Positions 34,852-43,633 of a DNA stretch of 64,000 nt are shown here, in pieces. Both the position numbers and the translations under genes were made by a program. Numbering within the stretch: position 1 is the first letter of the stretch; each line of letters begins with the position of its first letter. Below the pieces are notes generated by a model. It saw only the letters and a program-made list of their open reading frames with translations. It did no database searches and had not been told where the DNA came from. This DNA comes from Bartonella sp. B1099 (GTDB lineage Bacteria; Pseudomonadota; Alphaproteobacteria; Rhizobiales; Rhizobiaceae): contig NZ_CALYLN010000004.1 in assembly GCF_944801835.1 (NCBI RefSeq), forward strand, positions 99,926 through 163,925, written 5' to 3'.

Positions 34852-36189
34852 ATGCAACTCGTAGATCATCCTTTTGTGAAGTTCGATCGACTCAAGCCGA
34901 TTTACAATTTCATATATCCGCTGTTTCGCACTATTTCAAATGAATTTTATGATTACCTAGATTTTAATAAGCTAGCGCAAAGTAAGCGGATTCCACAAGC
35001 GCGTACCATTTCTCTTTATTTGCATATTCCCTTTTGCGAAACCATTTGTTCCTTCTGTCCCTTTCAGAAAGGAGCCTACAAGAACATTAAGCAAATCGAA
35101 GCTTATATATCAGCGCTTACCACAGAGATCAGAGCCAGAGGAAATTTCATTCGCTCGCTTAAAGGTCCCATCCGTAACATCTATATAGGGGGTGGCACAC
35201 CCTCGCTCTTGTCCGCAGATAATATCCGACACATCGGAAAAGTATTGCATGACGAATTTGAGCTTTCTTCCTTAGCCGAGTTTACACTGGAAAGCGAACC
35301 GAAGAGCGTCACACGTGATAAACTTTATGCTGCCCGTGAGATCGGCGTTAACCGGATCAGTTTCGGTGTACAGAGTTTTATTGAGCGTTTCCGATCATTG
35401 TTTAACCTCACCTCAACACGTGAACAAATCAAAAATACCGTGGCTTGGTCACAAGAGATAATTGGACATGTCCGTTTCGACCTACTATATGGCATGCACA
35501 ACCAGCAAGCCGAAGAACTATTATACGATTTGAAGCAAGCAAGCGAGCTTCACCCTGAAACCATCAACCTCTACGCAATCAACAATCTAGCTATCACGCC
35601 ACAACTGCATAAGTCTTACGCACAAAAAGGGCTAAAACCATCCAGCCTACAGCATCGACAGATGCTTCGCTTATTTAGTGACATCGTTATGCGCAGCTGC
35701 GGCTATGCACCATGTAATGGGCATTCCTATAGCAAAATTTCCAATAACACTCCTCTAACGCTTGCTCAAACGAGTTCAGCTAATTATTTCCGCTATCACA
35801 AATATTTGCATGGCTATCATGACGATTATGTGGTTGGCTTCGAAGCGTCAGCACTGTCGCTTCTCGGCTCACTCGTCACACGAACCAATCCCAGTCGAAG
35901 CGGATACATTACTGACATACAACTTAAAGGCAAATCCAAAGTATACTACAATTGGGTATCAGCGGAGCAACAAGCCTCCAAGGCTTTGTGTATGCGGCTA
36001 CCTTATAACGGCTATATCCAAAAAGAAAGAATTGACTGGACCGCACTCCCCTCTTTTGTATACAATAACCTACAACAGCTCATAGGCGCAGGTCTCATCG
36101 CAGAAAGTGATAACGATCTCCAGGCTGACTCAGCATGGTTGGCAATGGTATTCCAACCTCATGTATTTCCTTCTACCTCAGGCAGATAG
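34852..36189 (+). CDS. HemN/HemW-like radical SAM protein
   Basis: A 445-residue radical SAM enzyme. The cluster motif is C62-x3-C66-x2-C69 in LHIPFCETICSFCPF, followed by GGGTPS (113-118), the ESEP segment and RISFGVQSF, all typical of the coproporphyrinogen oxidase-like branch. About 50 residues precede the core, as in HutW-like members. This branch includes porphyrin-opening enzymes and natural-product methylases or cyclopropanases, so haem synthesis cannot be assumed. The gene has GGGGGAGG 6 bases before ATG. Base composition is richer in G+C than nearby core genes, suggesting transfer. Confidence 0.85.
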   Translation: MQLVDHPFVKFDRLKPIYNFIYPLFRTISNEFYDYLDFNKLAQSKRIPQARTISLYLHIPFCETICSFCPFQKGAYKNIKQIEAYISALTTEIRARGNFIRSLKGPIRNIYIGGGTPSLLSADNIRHIGKVLHDEFELSSLAEFTLESEPKSVTRDKLYAAREIGVNRISFGVQSFIERFRSLFNLTSTREQIKNTVAWSQEIIGHVRFDLLYGMHNQQAEELLYDLKQASELHPETINLYAINNLAITPQLHKSYAQKGLKPSSLQHRQMLRLFSDIVMRSCGYAPCNGHSYSKISNNTPLTLAQTSSANYFRYHKYLHGYHDDYVVGFEASALSLLGSLVTRTNPSRSGYITDIQLKGKSKVYYNWVSAEQQASKALCMRLPYNGYIQKERIDWTALPSFVYNNLQQLIGAGLIAESDNDLQADSAWLAMVFQPHVFPSTSGR

Positions 36190-36284
36190 GAATATCTTGG
36201 ACGACTACGTCGCAAACATGCTGAATACAACCGCCGTACTTGATGGACCAGTGGAAATCTGTGTGGCATCTTAAGGAGAAAAGA

Positions 36285-37505
36285 ATGTTCACGCTTTTTA
36301 CCAATAAGGACATACGCTATTTTTGCCTAACCGTTAGTCTGCTCGCCTTACTCAGCGGTGCTTTGCGCACTGCCATCCCGCTATTAGCAAGACAATCTGG
36401 ATATGACGTCATCGGAGTAAGTTGGGCACAAGGTCTCTTTTCATTAGCGTGGCCAATTTTCGGCATCCTTGCAGGCACTTTACTTGATCGCTGCGACAAG
36501 ATAAAACTTGCCACCTCAGCTCTCCTCATCTTCATGCTAATGCATATTATCCTGTTCGTACTGCTTATGATACAGATTGCTCCAGCCGAACAAATTTTCT
36601 TCTATGCAACAATTGCTGGGTTCATCGTCGTTTCTGCCGAAGCTTATATAATGACGATTCCACCACTTATCATGGAGGGAGAGCGATTGATGACCTTCTA
36701 CTCAATTGTCTTGTTTTTAGATTTCGGGGTCTCCTCTTTTCTTGCCCCTATCATAACAAGCAGCATTTTAGCGCATAGCACACTGCTATTTCTCGGCCTG
36801 TTAATCGCGCTTTTTATCACGTTGATTTTTACCACTCGCCATGCTGTTCCGAAATTGCCAGCACTTGATAAAGAAAACATCTCTTTCCATTATATCATTG
36901 CTGGCTTTCATTTCATTTTTTCAAATCGGCATCTCACCTCCCTTACATTACTTACATTCTTTCTATCGGTGGTATTTGGAGCATTCCTAACCTCGTTCAT
37001 CTTTTTCGTTACCGACAGTCAGTATCTGAGCCTCCATAGCAGCCAATATGGCGTGATGTTTGCAGCCTACGCGCTTGGTACAATGGCAGGTGCCCTATTT
37101 GCACCGCGTATACGCTATGCACCGGTGCGCCTAGCTGTTCTCATTGACGGTTTAGGAACGGTTGTCTTGCTGCTGATTCCAGCCTTTTCAAAAAGTGCTG
37201 TCGTCGTATGGGGCGTCACCTTTATCGCTGGCGTTGGAGCAAGCTTATGGTTTATTGCTGTTACCGCCTTCAGGCAGCGCCTCACACCAAAGCAACTTCT
37301 CGGGCGAGCTAATTCTGCTTTTCGGGTGATCGGCTATGCTGGAATGCCGGTTGGAAGCTTTTTGGTCGGCGTCCTTGGCTCTTTTATATCATTGCAGTTT
37401 GCTGCCACCTTTATCGCTGGACTACTATTGGTGGCTATCGCGATAACGCTTCCATTTCTTTGGCAGGCTGATCATATAGACATACCCAACCCTGCCACGA
37501 GGTAA
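36285..37505 (+). CDS. MFS exporter
   Basis: About 406 residues with 12 predicted membrane segments; the loop GTLLDRCDKIKL after segment 2 is the MFS motif A region. It resembles drug- or product-export MFS proteins rather than sugar carriers. AAGGAG lies 7 bases before the ATG at 36285; an ATG at 36240 lacks such a site. It follows the radical SAM gene by 95 bp in the same direction with similar composition, so it probably exports that enzyme's product. Confidence 0.85.
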   Translation: MFTLFTNKDIRYFCLTVSLLALLSGALRTAIPLLARQSGYDVIGVSWAQGLFSLAWPIFGILAGTLLDRCDKIKLATSALLIFMLMHIILFVLLMIQIAPAEQIFFYATIAGFIVVSAEAYIMTIPPLIMEGERLMTFYSIVLFLDFGVSSFLAPIITSSILAHSTLLFLGLLIALFITLIFTTRHAVPKLPALDKENISFHYIIAGFHFIFSNRHLTSLTLLTFFLSVVFGAFLTSFIFFVTDSQYLSLHSSQYGVMFAAYALGTMAGALFAPRIRYAPVRLAVLIDGLGTVVLLLIPAFSKSAVVVWGVTFIAGVGASLWFIAVTAFRQRLTPKQLLGRANSAFRVIGYAGMPVGSFLVGVLGSFISLQFAATFIAGLLLVAIAITLPFLWQADHIDIPNPATR

Positions 37506-38113
37506 AGCTGCTTTTTTTAAAAAAAGCACGGTCAGAAAAGGTACACATACCCTATTCCGCAATCGATTGATCCGTTCTTTGGACGAGGAAATTATCACCA
37601 TAATGGCTGATAAAGCTAAGCGGCACTATGGAAGCAACCAAACAAACGCTAAAGGCAAAACAGACCCTTTACGTTGCATTGGGCGATGATCTCAACGCCT
37701 ATATGAAGGATGCAGAGAGCTTATAGCGTACAGAGCGCAATTCTTAACCAAAAACTCTGCCCTGGCAATGCCCACTTATACTCCAGTTAATCCATCACCC
37801 GCTATTATACGCATCTTTGCGCTTTTCCGTTACACTTAGTAGAAAATATGTCTATGAATATTTCTTTTGTACATCACAATTCCTTTTATCCTATTTATTT
37901 CTGTATCCTCTGCAAATTTACTTTCATGCAAAGTATCGTATAAGCAATTCTCTTTATTTTTCAAAGTTTCTTGTGCTTGTTTTATTTCTTTTCGCTTACG
38001 CAAATCAGTTTGATCAATTCGCATTACCGCATTTTGATCATTTTGCTTTTTTCGCCTTGCTTTGCAAGAGCAATAATTTCTCGTGCTCTAAGTTGGCGCG
38101 CTGTTTCGCATAA
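37506..38113. other. Non-coding debris after the MFS gene
   Basis: No intact gene. A stretch around 37629-37725 reads as a short peptide-like piece (TKQTLKAKQTLYVALGDDLN) between stops, which looks like the remnant of a lost gene. Confidence 0.45.
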
Positions 38114-38326
38114 TTAAAGACGGCGATTTTCTATTTCTTCTGGTGTTCCATTATGACACTTACAAATATTATCAGTAAGCTTATCAATTGGCACTAGTCC
38201 ATCCAAAATATGTATATCTTTTGGCATTGTCATATTTCTGACAAATCGAAGAGCTGAATCTCCAATTTGATGACATATAACCACAGGTAAATTTAAAATT
38301 GCTTCACATGTGGTATAGCTAAACAC
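38114..38326 (-). pseudogene. Fragment possibly from a second decarboxylase C-terminus
   Basis: A 70-residue frame with a GTG start and the pattern VVICHQIGDSALRFVRNMTMPKDIHILDGLVPI. This parallels VVGSNCYEYDILVRDMSIPLDL of the decarboxylase remnant at 33770-34604 (V-R-x-M-x-x-P-x-D spacing). The match is short and the identity uncertain. Confidence 0.3.
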
Positions 38327-39360
38327 AATCTAGAAAAAAACTCTAAATGATAGTGTCTGCCAACTATATGCCTAAGCTTGTTGTTACTACAAGCCTACTG
38401 CGCGCCCAAGCTTACGGGTTCGCATCTTATGTTTCATCATAAGGTGCACTTGCACACTCAAAAGCAGAAATTCTCGATTCCATTGAAAATAAAGAAATAA
38501 ATCTAAGAAATACCTTTTTAGACAAGATCTCTACTCATTAAGACGCTTCGGCTTTTTTGAGCAAAAAAGGAAAAAAACGAGAGAAAAGTCTTTACTCTGT
38601 TATCGTTCGTGTGCCCCAAAAAACCGATAATCGCAGATTTTTTTAAGGAAGAAAATAAGAAAAATGAAAATAGTTGTACAAAGGAAAATAGTACTGCACG
38701 CGATACATCGCGTGCTAACGTTCTCTTTAAAAACACACAGATAATTACAACCAGCTTCAAAAAACAGCCTTACCAATGAAGTACTCGCTAGAGGGTTGCG
38801 TGCACAACGCAATAATGACACACTGACTCCCGCAAGCGTGCTTTACATATTGTACGCGTAGCCTGTACGGATTCTGCCGCTCCTAAATACTCAAACGTAA
38901 TGCTACTGGATCGTACAACCCTTAAACACCGGTTCCTACCATATCATAATGCTTGACAAAAGCATCATGCCATCATAGCAACCACTTTGCGTATGGGCTC
39001 CACAACATAAGTTCTACAAACTGTTAACACATTGCCAAGCTAAGAGCTCTCTTCCCACCTACGCCAATGAGATCATCACTATCCTCTTTTTGAATCGTAA
39101 AACAAAATGATTTACCATGAGCGATAAACCATCTGCTCAAAGTCCAGCTAGCTTAAACTCATAGCATTCTAAACCTTTAGACTCGCTCTGCCCCCAAGGG
39201 GGCATAGTCAGATATATCACTTCCGTCACCTATTCACGCGCTGGGATAAAAAATCTGAAACTATGAGGCAACGCCGCATTTATATGCAGTGTTGTTGTTA
39301 GGTATAAGCTTCTATAGAGATAGTTCTGATAGGAAGCCCCCACAGTTAATGGTATAGGGA
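38327..39360. other. 1-kb non-coding stretch with a repeat copy
   Basis: Contains copy B of the 205-bp repeat (38513-38719). Short frames over it are not conserved between the two copies. Nothing else is recognised. Confidence 0.5.
38513..38719 (+). repeat. Diverged 205-bp direct repeat, copy B
   Basis: Direct partner of 33252-33456, 5.26 kb away. The two copies bracket the decarboxylase remnant, the heptapeptide/radical SAM operon, the MFS gene and the second remnant. Confidence 0.7.
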
Positions 39361-39865
39361 TTAATTTGGATTCTTTCGAAATGCTCTATATAAATTTAAT
39401 GTGCCTCCCCAAAACACACCATCAGTGAACCCATTTAAAAGACCAAAAAGAAGGTTAAAATCAAATGCATGTTTCAAATCAGGTTTAACATTGAGAAAAA
39501 CAATCAATGTGAATTTGATGACAAAAGTGATAAGAATAAATATCAGCGTCAACGGCGTACCGGGCCGAATAATTAAATCCGTTCCCTCTTTGATTTTTAA
39601 ACGCGGAGTGGCACGCCAGAGCAACCAGCCAACGCCAATGCCGATCATCAGCCCCGCCAACATTGAGAATGCTCCCCAGCGTGGGAACGCCAGCTGGTTA
39701 ATCACATCGCTTCCGCCCAAAAAAAAGAAAGACTAACGGCAATAGAAAAAGGCGGTAAACCCCCATTTCCCTATCTTTCAATGCGTTTATTCCCAACGTA
39801 ATGAGAAAAATAAGCAAAATCCAGGCCCATAAAGGGGTTCCAGTCAGAATGTTAAACAATGACAT
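39361..39865 (-). pseudogene. DUF6622-like small membrane protein, split by a frameshift
   Basis: The first part (MSLFNILTGTPLWAWILLIFLITLGINALKDREM) starts at 39865 with GGAG upstream. It runs out of frame at an A8 run (39719-39726). The second part continues in another frame (INQLAFPRWGAFSMLAGLMIG..., TDLIIRPGTPLTLIFILI, LLNGFTDGVFWGGTLNLY). Joined, they form one membrane protein of the DUF6622 type with about five segments. A one-base indel in the homopolymer accounts for the split. Function is unknown. Confidence 0.6.
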
Positions 39866-39866
39866 A

Positions 39867-40423
39867 TTATGCTCCATGAGGTTTGATGCGATAAAAATAT
39901 TGCATGACGTTAGGAAGATATTTAGAAAAAAGAATACCAGCAAAAGTTAAACCCATAGTGACCAACCAAATCTGGGGGGAGCATGTAAAAAAAGCCACTA
40001 GAAGACCATTGGCAAAAAAGATGATTACCCAAATCCATGTAATATATTTATTGATGAGATAAAATAGGATATGTTTGCGTTTCTCTTCAGAAACACCAGC
40101 ACTGACATAAAAATGGTAAAGGGTTTCTTTACCAGCAAGCTAATCAATGAAACCAGAGCAAGTGACAGATAGCAAAAAACTGTGGGGTAGTTCAGTAAAA
40201 GTGTAGACCATCCAGCGAAATAATTAACAAACAGGACAATAACTGTCAGAATGTTAGTAATCATTACGGGTTCTCCCTGTCGGATAATTTTAATATTCAC
40301 AGCAATAATGAACAATAAAATCACAGTTAAGATGAGAGAGCGTTCGACCAGAGTTAAAACGTTTCCATTGATAACCCAGGAGTAAATACTCCACGGAATA
40401 AAAGAGACTATTATGTTAAACAT
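39867..40423 (-). pseudogene. Small polytopic membrane protein, split by a frameshift
   Basis: The first part starts at 40423 with GGAGG seven bases upstream (MFNIIVSFIPWSIYSW..., LTVILLFIIAVNIKIIRQGE). At an A5 run (40109-40113) the sense continues in another frame: FYVSAGVSEEKRKHILFYL..., then TWIWVIIFFANGLLVAFFT, ending at 39867, one base before the next start. The closing part resembles septation-protein-like small membrane proteins, but I would not name it. Both genes of this pair are broken at homopolymers. Confidence 0.55.
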
Positions 40424-40721
40424 GGTGCATCCTCCTTGCAATAATGCGTCATCGCCTCCTCAAGATTCCCAGCTTCAATCTCATGGAGGATAATAGAAAG
40501 GAGGACATGAGAAAGTCACATGATAGCATATTTGCAGGCTCCCATATGCGCGGGGCCAGTGGTACACCCTCTCCCCAATTAGTGCAGAAATGACGTCGCT
40601 CTTGGTACTGAACGCGTTACGTCGGTGCTAACCTTCTCTATTTTTTTGCAGAACAGAAAGCGCGTATCAGGCTCTCTAGCCATACTTAGAGTACGCAAAG
40701 TTATTCATCACTCTACAACAC
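40424..40721. other. 298-bp spacer with a partial repeat copy
   Basis: No gene. Bases around 40595-40640 resemble the 3' end of the 205-bp repeats (GCGTTACGTCGGTGCTAACC). Confidence 0.4.
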
Positions 40722-41636
40722 TTAAGTGCGCAATTTTATGTTTTGTATTAAAGGATTTTTGCTTTCAAAATATACGAACAACATCACACAAAATAGAATA
40801 AACAAGCTGCCCCCAACATTAAACCAAACCTTGCCTGTAAGCATCACTGTTGCACCAAAACAGTTAACAATCGCGTGGACAAAAAAAGGCGCACACGCAT
40901 AAAATTTAGAGCGCGTAACAACACCACGATACGCCAAGCATGTGTTTAAAATATGCATGAGTATGACGCTCATTAAAGCACACAAAAAAATACTCGCTTG
41001 CGTCCAGGAATAAAAAATTACATATTCACTGGCTAATAACCTAGATCGAATAAGCCAGCCATTATAAACAAGGAAAGGCCCTAGCGCCTTATAAACTAAT
41101 TCGCATAAACCCCAGCCTATGCCAATATTCAGCGGCAAACGCCACAACAAACTAGGCGAGCACCGATAAAACTTAGTAACTAGCCAACGACGCATGGCTT
41201 CTTCTGCTACCACAAAAAAAACCGTAAATGATAAAAATAAAGAAACAAGCGCCAGCCCCTGCTCTGCACGACTCTGGGGTTCAACAATACTCATCATATA
41301 AAGCGTTTTTACTACAGATTGCTCCCAAAAAGCAATAAGCCCGAAAACAATGCAGCTAGCAACAAACCATCCCACAGCACCAGCGACAACCAATTTGAAC
41401 TTCAGAAAATGATGAAACACACATAGAAGAAAAACAACGCCAAGCACTTGCAGTAAACGTAAGGCATCAAGTTTATGTTCTGTTTCCGAGTAACGCCATA
41501 CTAACAGAACAATCACCCCAAAAACTATGCCGCTCAACAGCACATTTATCCAACTAAATGTAGAGCAAAAAAATTTATAAATGACAGCGCCATAAATAAG
41601 GACTGCGAGAAGCGAAGTAATAAATACAAACAACAT
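40722..41636 (-). CDS. Polytopic membrane protein with CAAX-protease/YhfC-like residues (putative immunity protein)
   Basis: A 304-residue protein with about eight hydrophobic segments. It has E145-E146-x-x-R149 (VVAEEAMRRWL), E179 in GWGLCELVYKAL, H228 in LMHILNT and H254-x-x-x-N258 (VHAIVN). These positions correspond to the EExxxR, E and HxxxN motifs of CPBP/YhfC intramembrane proteases. CPBP proteins are known bacteriocin self-immunity factors in lactic acid bacteria. It is last in a four-gene series and starts 2 bases after the preceding stop. Protease activity is an inference. Confidence 0.6.
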   Translation of the reverse strand: MLFVFITSLLAVLIYGAVIYKFFCSTFSWINVLLSGIVFGVIVLLVWRYSETEHKLDALRLLQVLGVVFLLCVFHHFLKFKLVVAGAVGWFVASCIVFGLIAFWEQSVVKTLYMMSIVEPQSRAEQGLALVSLFLSFTVFFVVAEEAMRRWLVTKFYRCSPSLLWRLPLNIGIGWGLCELVYKALGPFLVYNGWLIRSRLLASEYVIFYSWTQASIFLCALMSVILMHILNTCLAYRGVVTRSKFYACAPFFVHAIVNCFGATVMLTGKVWFNVGGSLFILFCVMLFVYFESKNPLIQNIKLRT

Positions 41637-41638
41637 TA

Positions 41639-42526
41639 TTATGCCCCCTCATTTACTACAGCGTAACTACTATTTTTCTTCATGGATAATCTGTCTTGCA
41701 CAAAATCATAAATTTGCCGCATAAGAGCAAACATAAGAATAGTAGCGATTGTATAATGCCCAATTGCAAGAAGTTCTGGCTTAGCGGCCCGCCATGAAAA
41801 GCGCGCCCAAGCCGCCAAACATTGTAAAAGCAGGATAAGAACAAAAAAACGCCATTTCTTGTCAAGGGAAACCAAAAGCATTAAGAAAGTTGATAAAAGA
41901 CTCAGACCTATAATAAACGCATAATATATTACCGTCTCAAGTAAAGAAAGTAAGGCGTTTCTATCAAGACTAAAGGCCCCTTTTAGGATCATCACAGCTT
42001 CTGGTAGAGATGTAAGCAGTGCAACCCCTATAGCAGCCCCCCAAATCCCCATTCCCACGCCCAGTGTTGCCTCTACACCATTGCCATTATCTTCTGCCAC
42101 CCAATGAGAGAGCAAAAAAAACTGCATAATCGCCATGCTTATAGGGAATAGACCAACAGCAAAAACAATGTTAGGCGTACTATAAGCAGCAAAATCAAAA
42201 ATCAAACTGCCTATCATACGCATAAAGCCGTATAGAAAAAAAATCAAAAGCACATAACAACCAGCGCTTGACCCAATAATTGCCTTCGTGCCTTTAAACG
42301 CTTTAACCAAAGAGAGTAACCAGCGGTACCCCAATATAAGCGAAAGCACCAAAACATAATAAGGAAAATAACTCGCAGCGCCATAAACATAAAGAAAAAC
42401 AAGACACAAAACAACGAGCAAGAAAACCAAATGTTCAACCAATGTTTTTTTCTTCATCAAAGGAAAAATAATCAGCACCAGGCAAAAAACAGCGCCGATA
42501 ACAGATAATGTCAATTTGTCAAGCAT
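41639..42526 (-). CDS. Polytopic membrane protein of the same series
   Basis: 295 residues and about eight membrane segments. The centre (FPISMAIMQFFLLSHWVAED...GVGMGIWGAAIGVALLTSLPEA) occupies the place of the EExxR and GxGxxE segments of its neighbours but lacks those acidic residues. Its ATG overlaps the upstream stop by 8 bases, indicating translational coupling. I infer a diverged paralogue without protease residues. Confidence 0.6.
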   Translation of the reverse strand: MLDKLTLSVIGAVFCLVLIIFPLMKKKTLVEHLVFLLVVLCLVFLYVYGAASYFPYYVLVLSLILGYRWLLSLVKAFKGTKAIIGSSAGCYVLLIFFLYGFMRMIGSLIFDFAAYSTPNIVFAVGLFPISMAIMQFFLLSHWVAEDNGNGVEATLGVGMGIWGAAIGVALLTSLPEAVMILKGAFSLDRNALLSLLETVIYYAFIIGLSLLSTFLMLLVSLDKKWRFFVLILLLQCLAAWARFSWRAAKPELLAIGHYTIATILMFALMRQIYDFVQDRLSMKKNSSYAVVNEGA

Positions 42527-43352
42527 TATGGTAAACCTCAGAAATAGAATTTATTAATATTGCGTAGCCTGAAGAAATGCCAAACATAGACAAAAGACCA
42601 ACCGCAAAATGAATTACAAAAGGCAGATAGAAATAGGCCTTGCGCTTATCTTGGAAACCAAAATACATAAAGCGCGTATTTACAACATGCATCAATACAA
42701 TCATGCCCGCGGCAATAAGATAGCTGATCGCTTGTGGACAAGATTCAAATGCGACATAGTCCGCCATTTGTGGCTCCCTATCAACACGGTAATTCAAGTA
42801 AAGAAAAAGAGCTGGGAGGGTCTTACAGCATAAGTCTAGGACACCCCAGTCCAGCCCAAAATAAAGGACCTCACGCGCAGCTAATTCTGGCTTATATACG
42901 CGAAGCAACCACAAACGCAAAAGCTCCGTAGTTAAAACTGATATCAAAAGGATAAAAAAGGGATAGCTTGCAGCAACCAAACTCATGTAATGCACCACCT
43001 GCTGCTGGCTATTATGAGCAGAAGACAAAGCAGGCAATGGCAACAAAGAGCTCAAATATACAAAACCTGCCCCACTACACAAGGCAACAACTGCACCACA
43101 GAAGCCAAGAACTAAATATTTATATAAGGAGCGCTCGTACAGAATTAAAAGCATGCCAAGATAACATACCAAAAGCAAAGATAAGTCTGGAAGCCCTCTT
43201 TCACTATGTTGATAAGCGAAGATGATAGCGCAGGAAAGACCAGCTACCCCCCAAAAAATGACGCGCTCGCCCAACAAGCCATTGTTTTTAAAGACACGAG
43301 GGCTGGAACTTATCCCAAAACTAAGCTGCATTCCCAAAATTAAGTCAGACAT
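42519..43352 (-). CDS. Polytopic membrane protein, diverged paralogue of the CAAX-like gene
   Basis: About 277 residues. LLISVLTTELLRLWLLRVYKP...FGLDWGVLDLCCKTLP and VLMHVVNTRFMYFG...VIHFAVG align with the gene at 40722 (EEAMRRWLVTKFY; GWGLCELVYKAL; LMHILNT; VHAIVN). The first Glu of the EE pair and the second-motif Glu are replaced by Thr and Asp, and the late Asn is missing. It is probably a non-catalytic paralogue. The ATG at 43352 is preferred (AAGG 7 bases upstream). Confidence 0.6.
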   Translation of the reverse strand: MSDLILGMQLSFGISSSPRVFKNNGLLGERVIFWGVAGLSCAIIFAYQHSERGLPDLSLLLVCYLGMLLILYERSLYKYLVLGFCGAVVALCSGAGFVYLSSLLPLPALSSAHNSQQQVVHYMSLVAASYPFFILLISVLTTELLRLWLLRVYKPELAAREVLYFGLDWGVLDLCCKTLPALFLYLNYRVDREPQMADYVAFESCPQAISYLIAAGMIVLMHVVNTRFMYFGFQDKRKAYFYLPFVIHFAVGLLSMFGISSGYAILINSISEVYHNA

Positions 43353-43480
43353 AAAAGCGCCTTGCCCTCCCAAGCATACCAAGATATTATTGCGGGAGAA
43401 AAACTCCCTGCTAAGAGGCTGATAGCGTACCCCTTAGCAAGGCCTTTACCTTGTTGAAAAAGCCAGGTCAAACAACAATT
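43352..43480 (-). promoter_or_regulatory. Hairpin upstream of the 42519-43352 gene
   Basis: A 10-bp stem (CCTTGCTAAG with CTTAGCAGGG, one G-U pair) lies around 43405-43440 between a peptide-like fragment and the next membrane gene. It may be a terminator/attenuator or protect the mRNA 5' end. Confidence 0.45.
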
Positions 43481-43615
43481 TCACCATTTAGAGCGAACAC
43501 AATCCCAACCAGCTTTAGCAATACCCGCGGATGCGCCACGGACCCCGCCTACCATTGCTCCAGAAACTGCCCCTCTTGGGGTGGCTGCTCTAGGCTTTAG
43601 GATAAACCCAAAGAA
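43481..43615 (-). pseudogene. Glycine-rich bacteriocin-like fragment
   Basis: A 44-residue frame without an early start codon reads FFGFILKPRAATPRG then AVSGAMVGGVRGASAGIAKA and GWDCVRSKW. The small-residue and GxxxG spacing resembles pore-forming class II bacteriocins and microcins. It lies between two of the membrane genes. A leader and start are absent, so I treat it as a remnant. Confidence 0.4.
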
Positions 43616-43633
43616 CTATAGTCTCCTGTCTTC

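Noticed and set aside
34754..37505. A standard microcin C operon
   Set aside because: There is a heptapeptide and an MFS exporter, but no MccB (ThiF/E1-like) gene, and the peptide does not end in Asn.
37817..38113. A 98-codon Phe/Leu-rich plus-strand frame
   Set aside because: Composition-driven, no start signal, and its end abuts the opposite-strand decarboxylase-like fragment.
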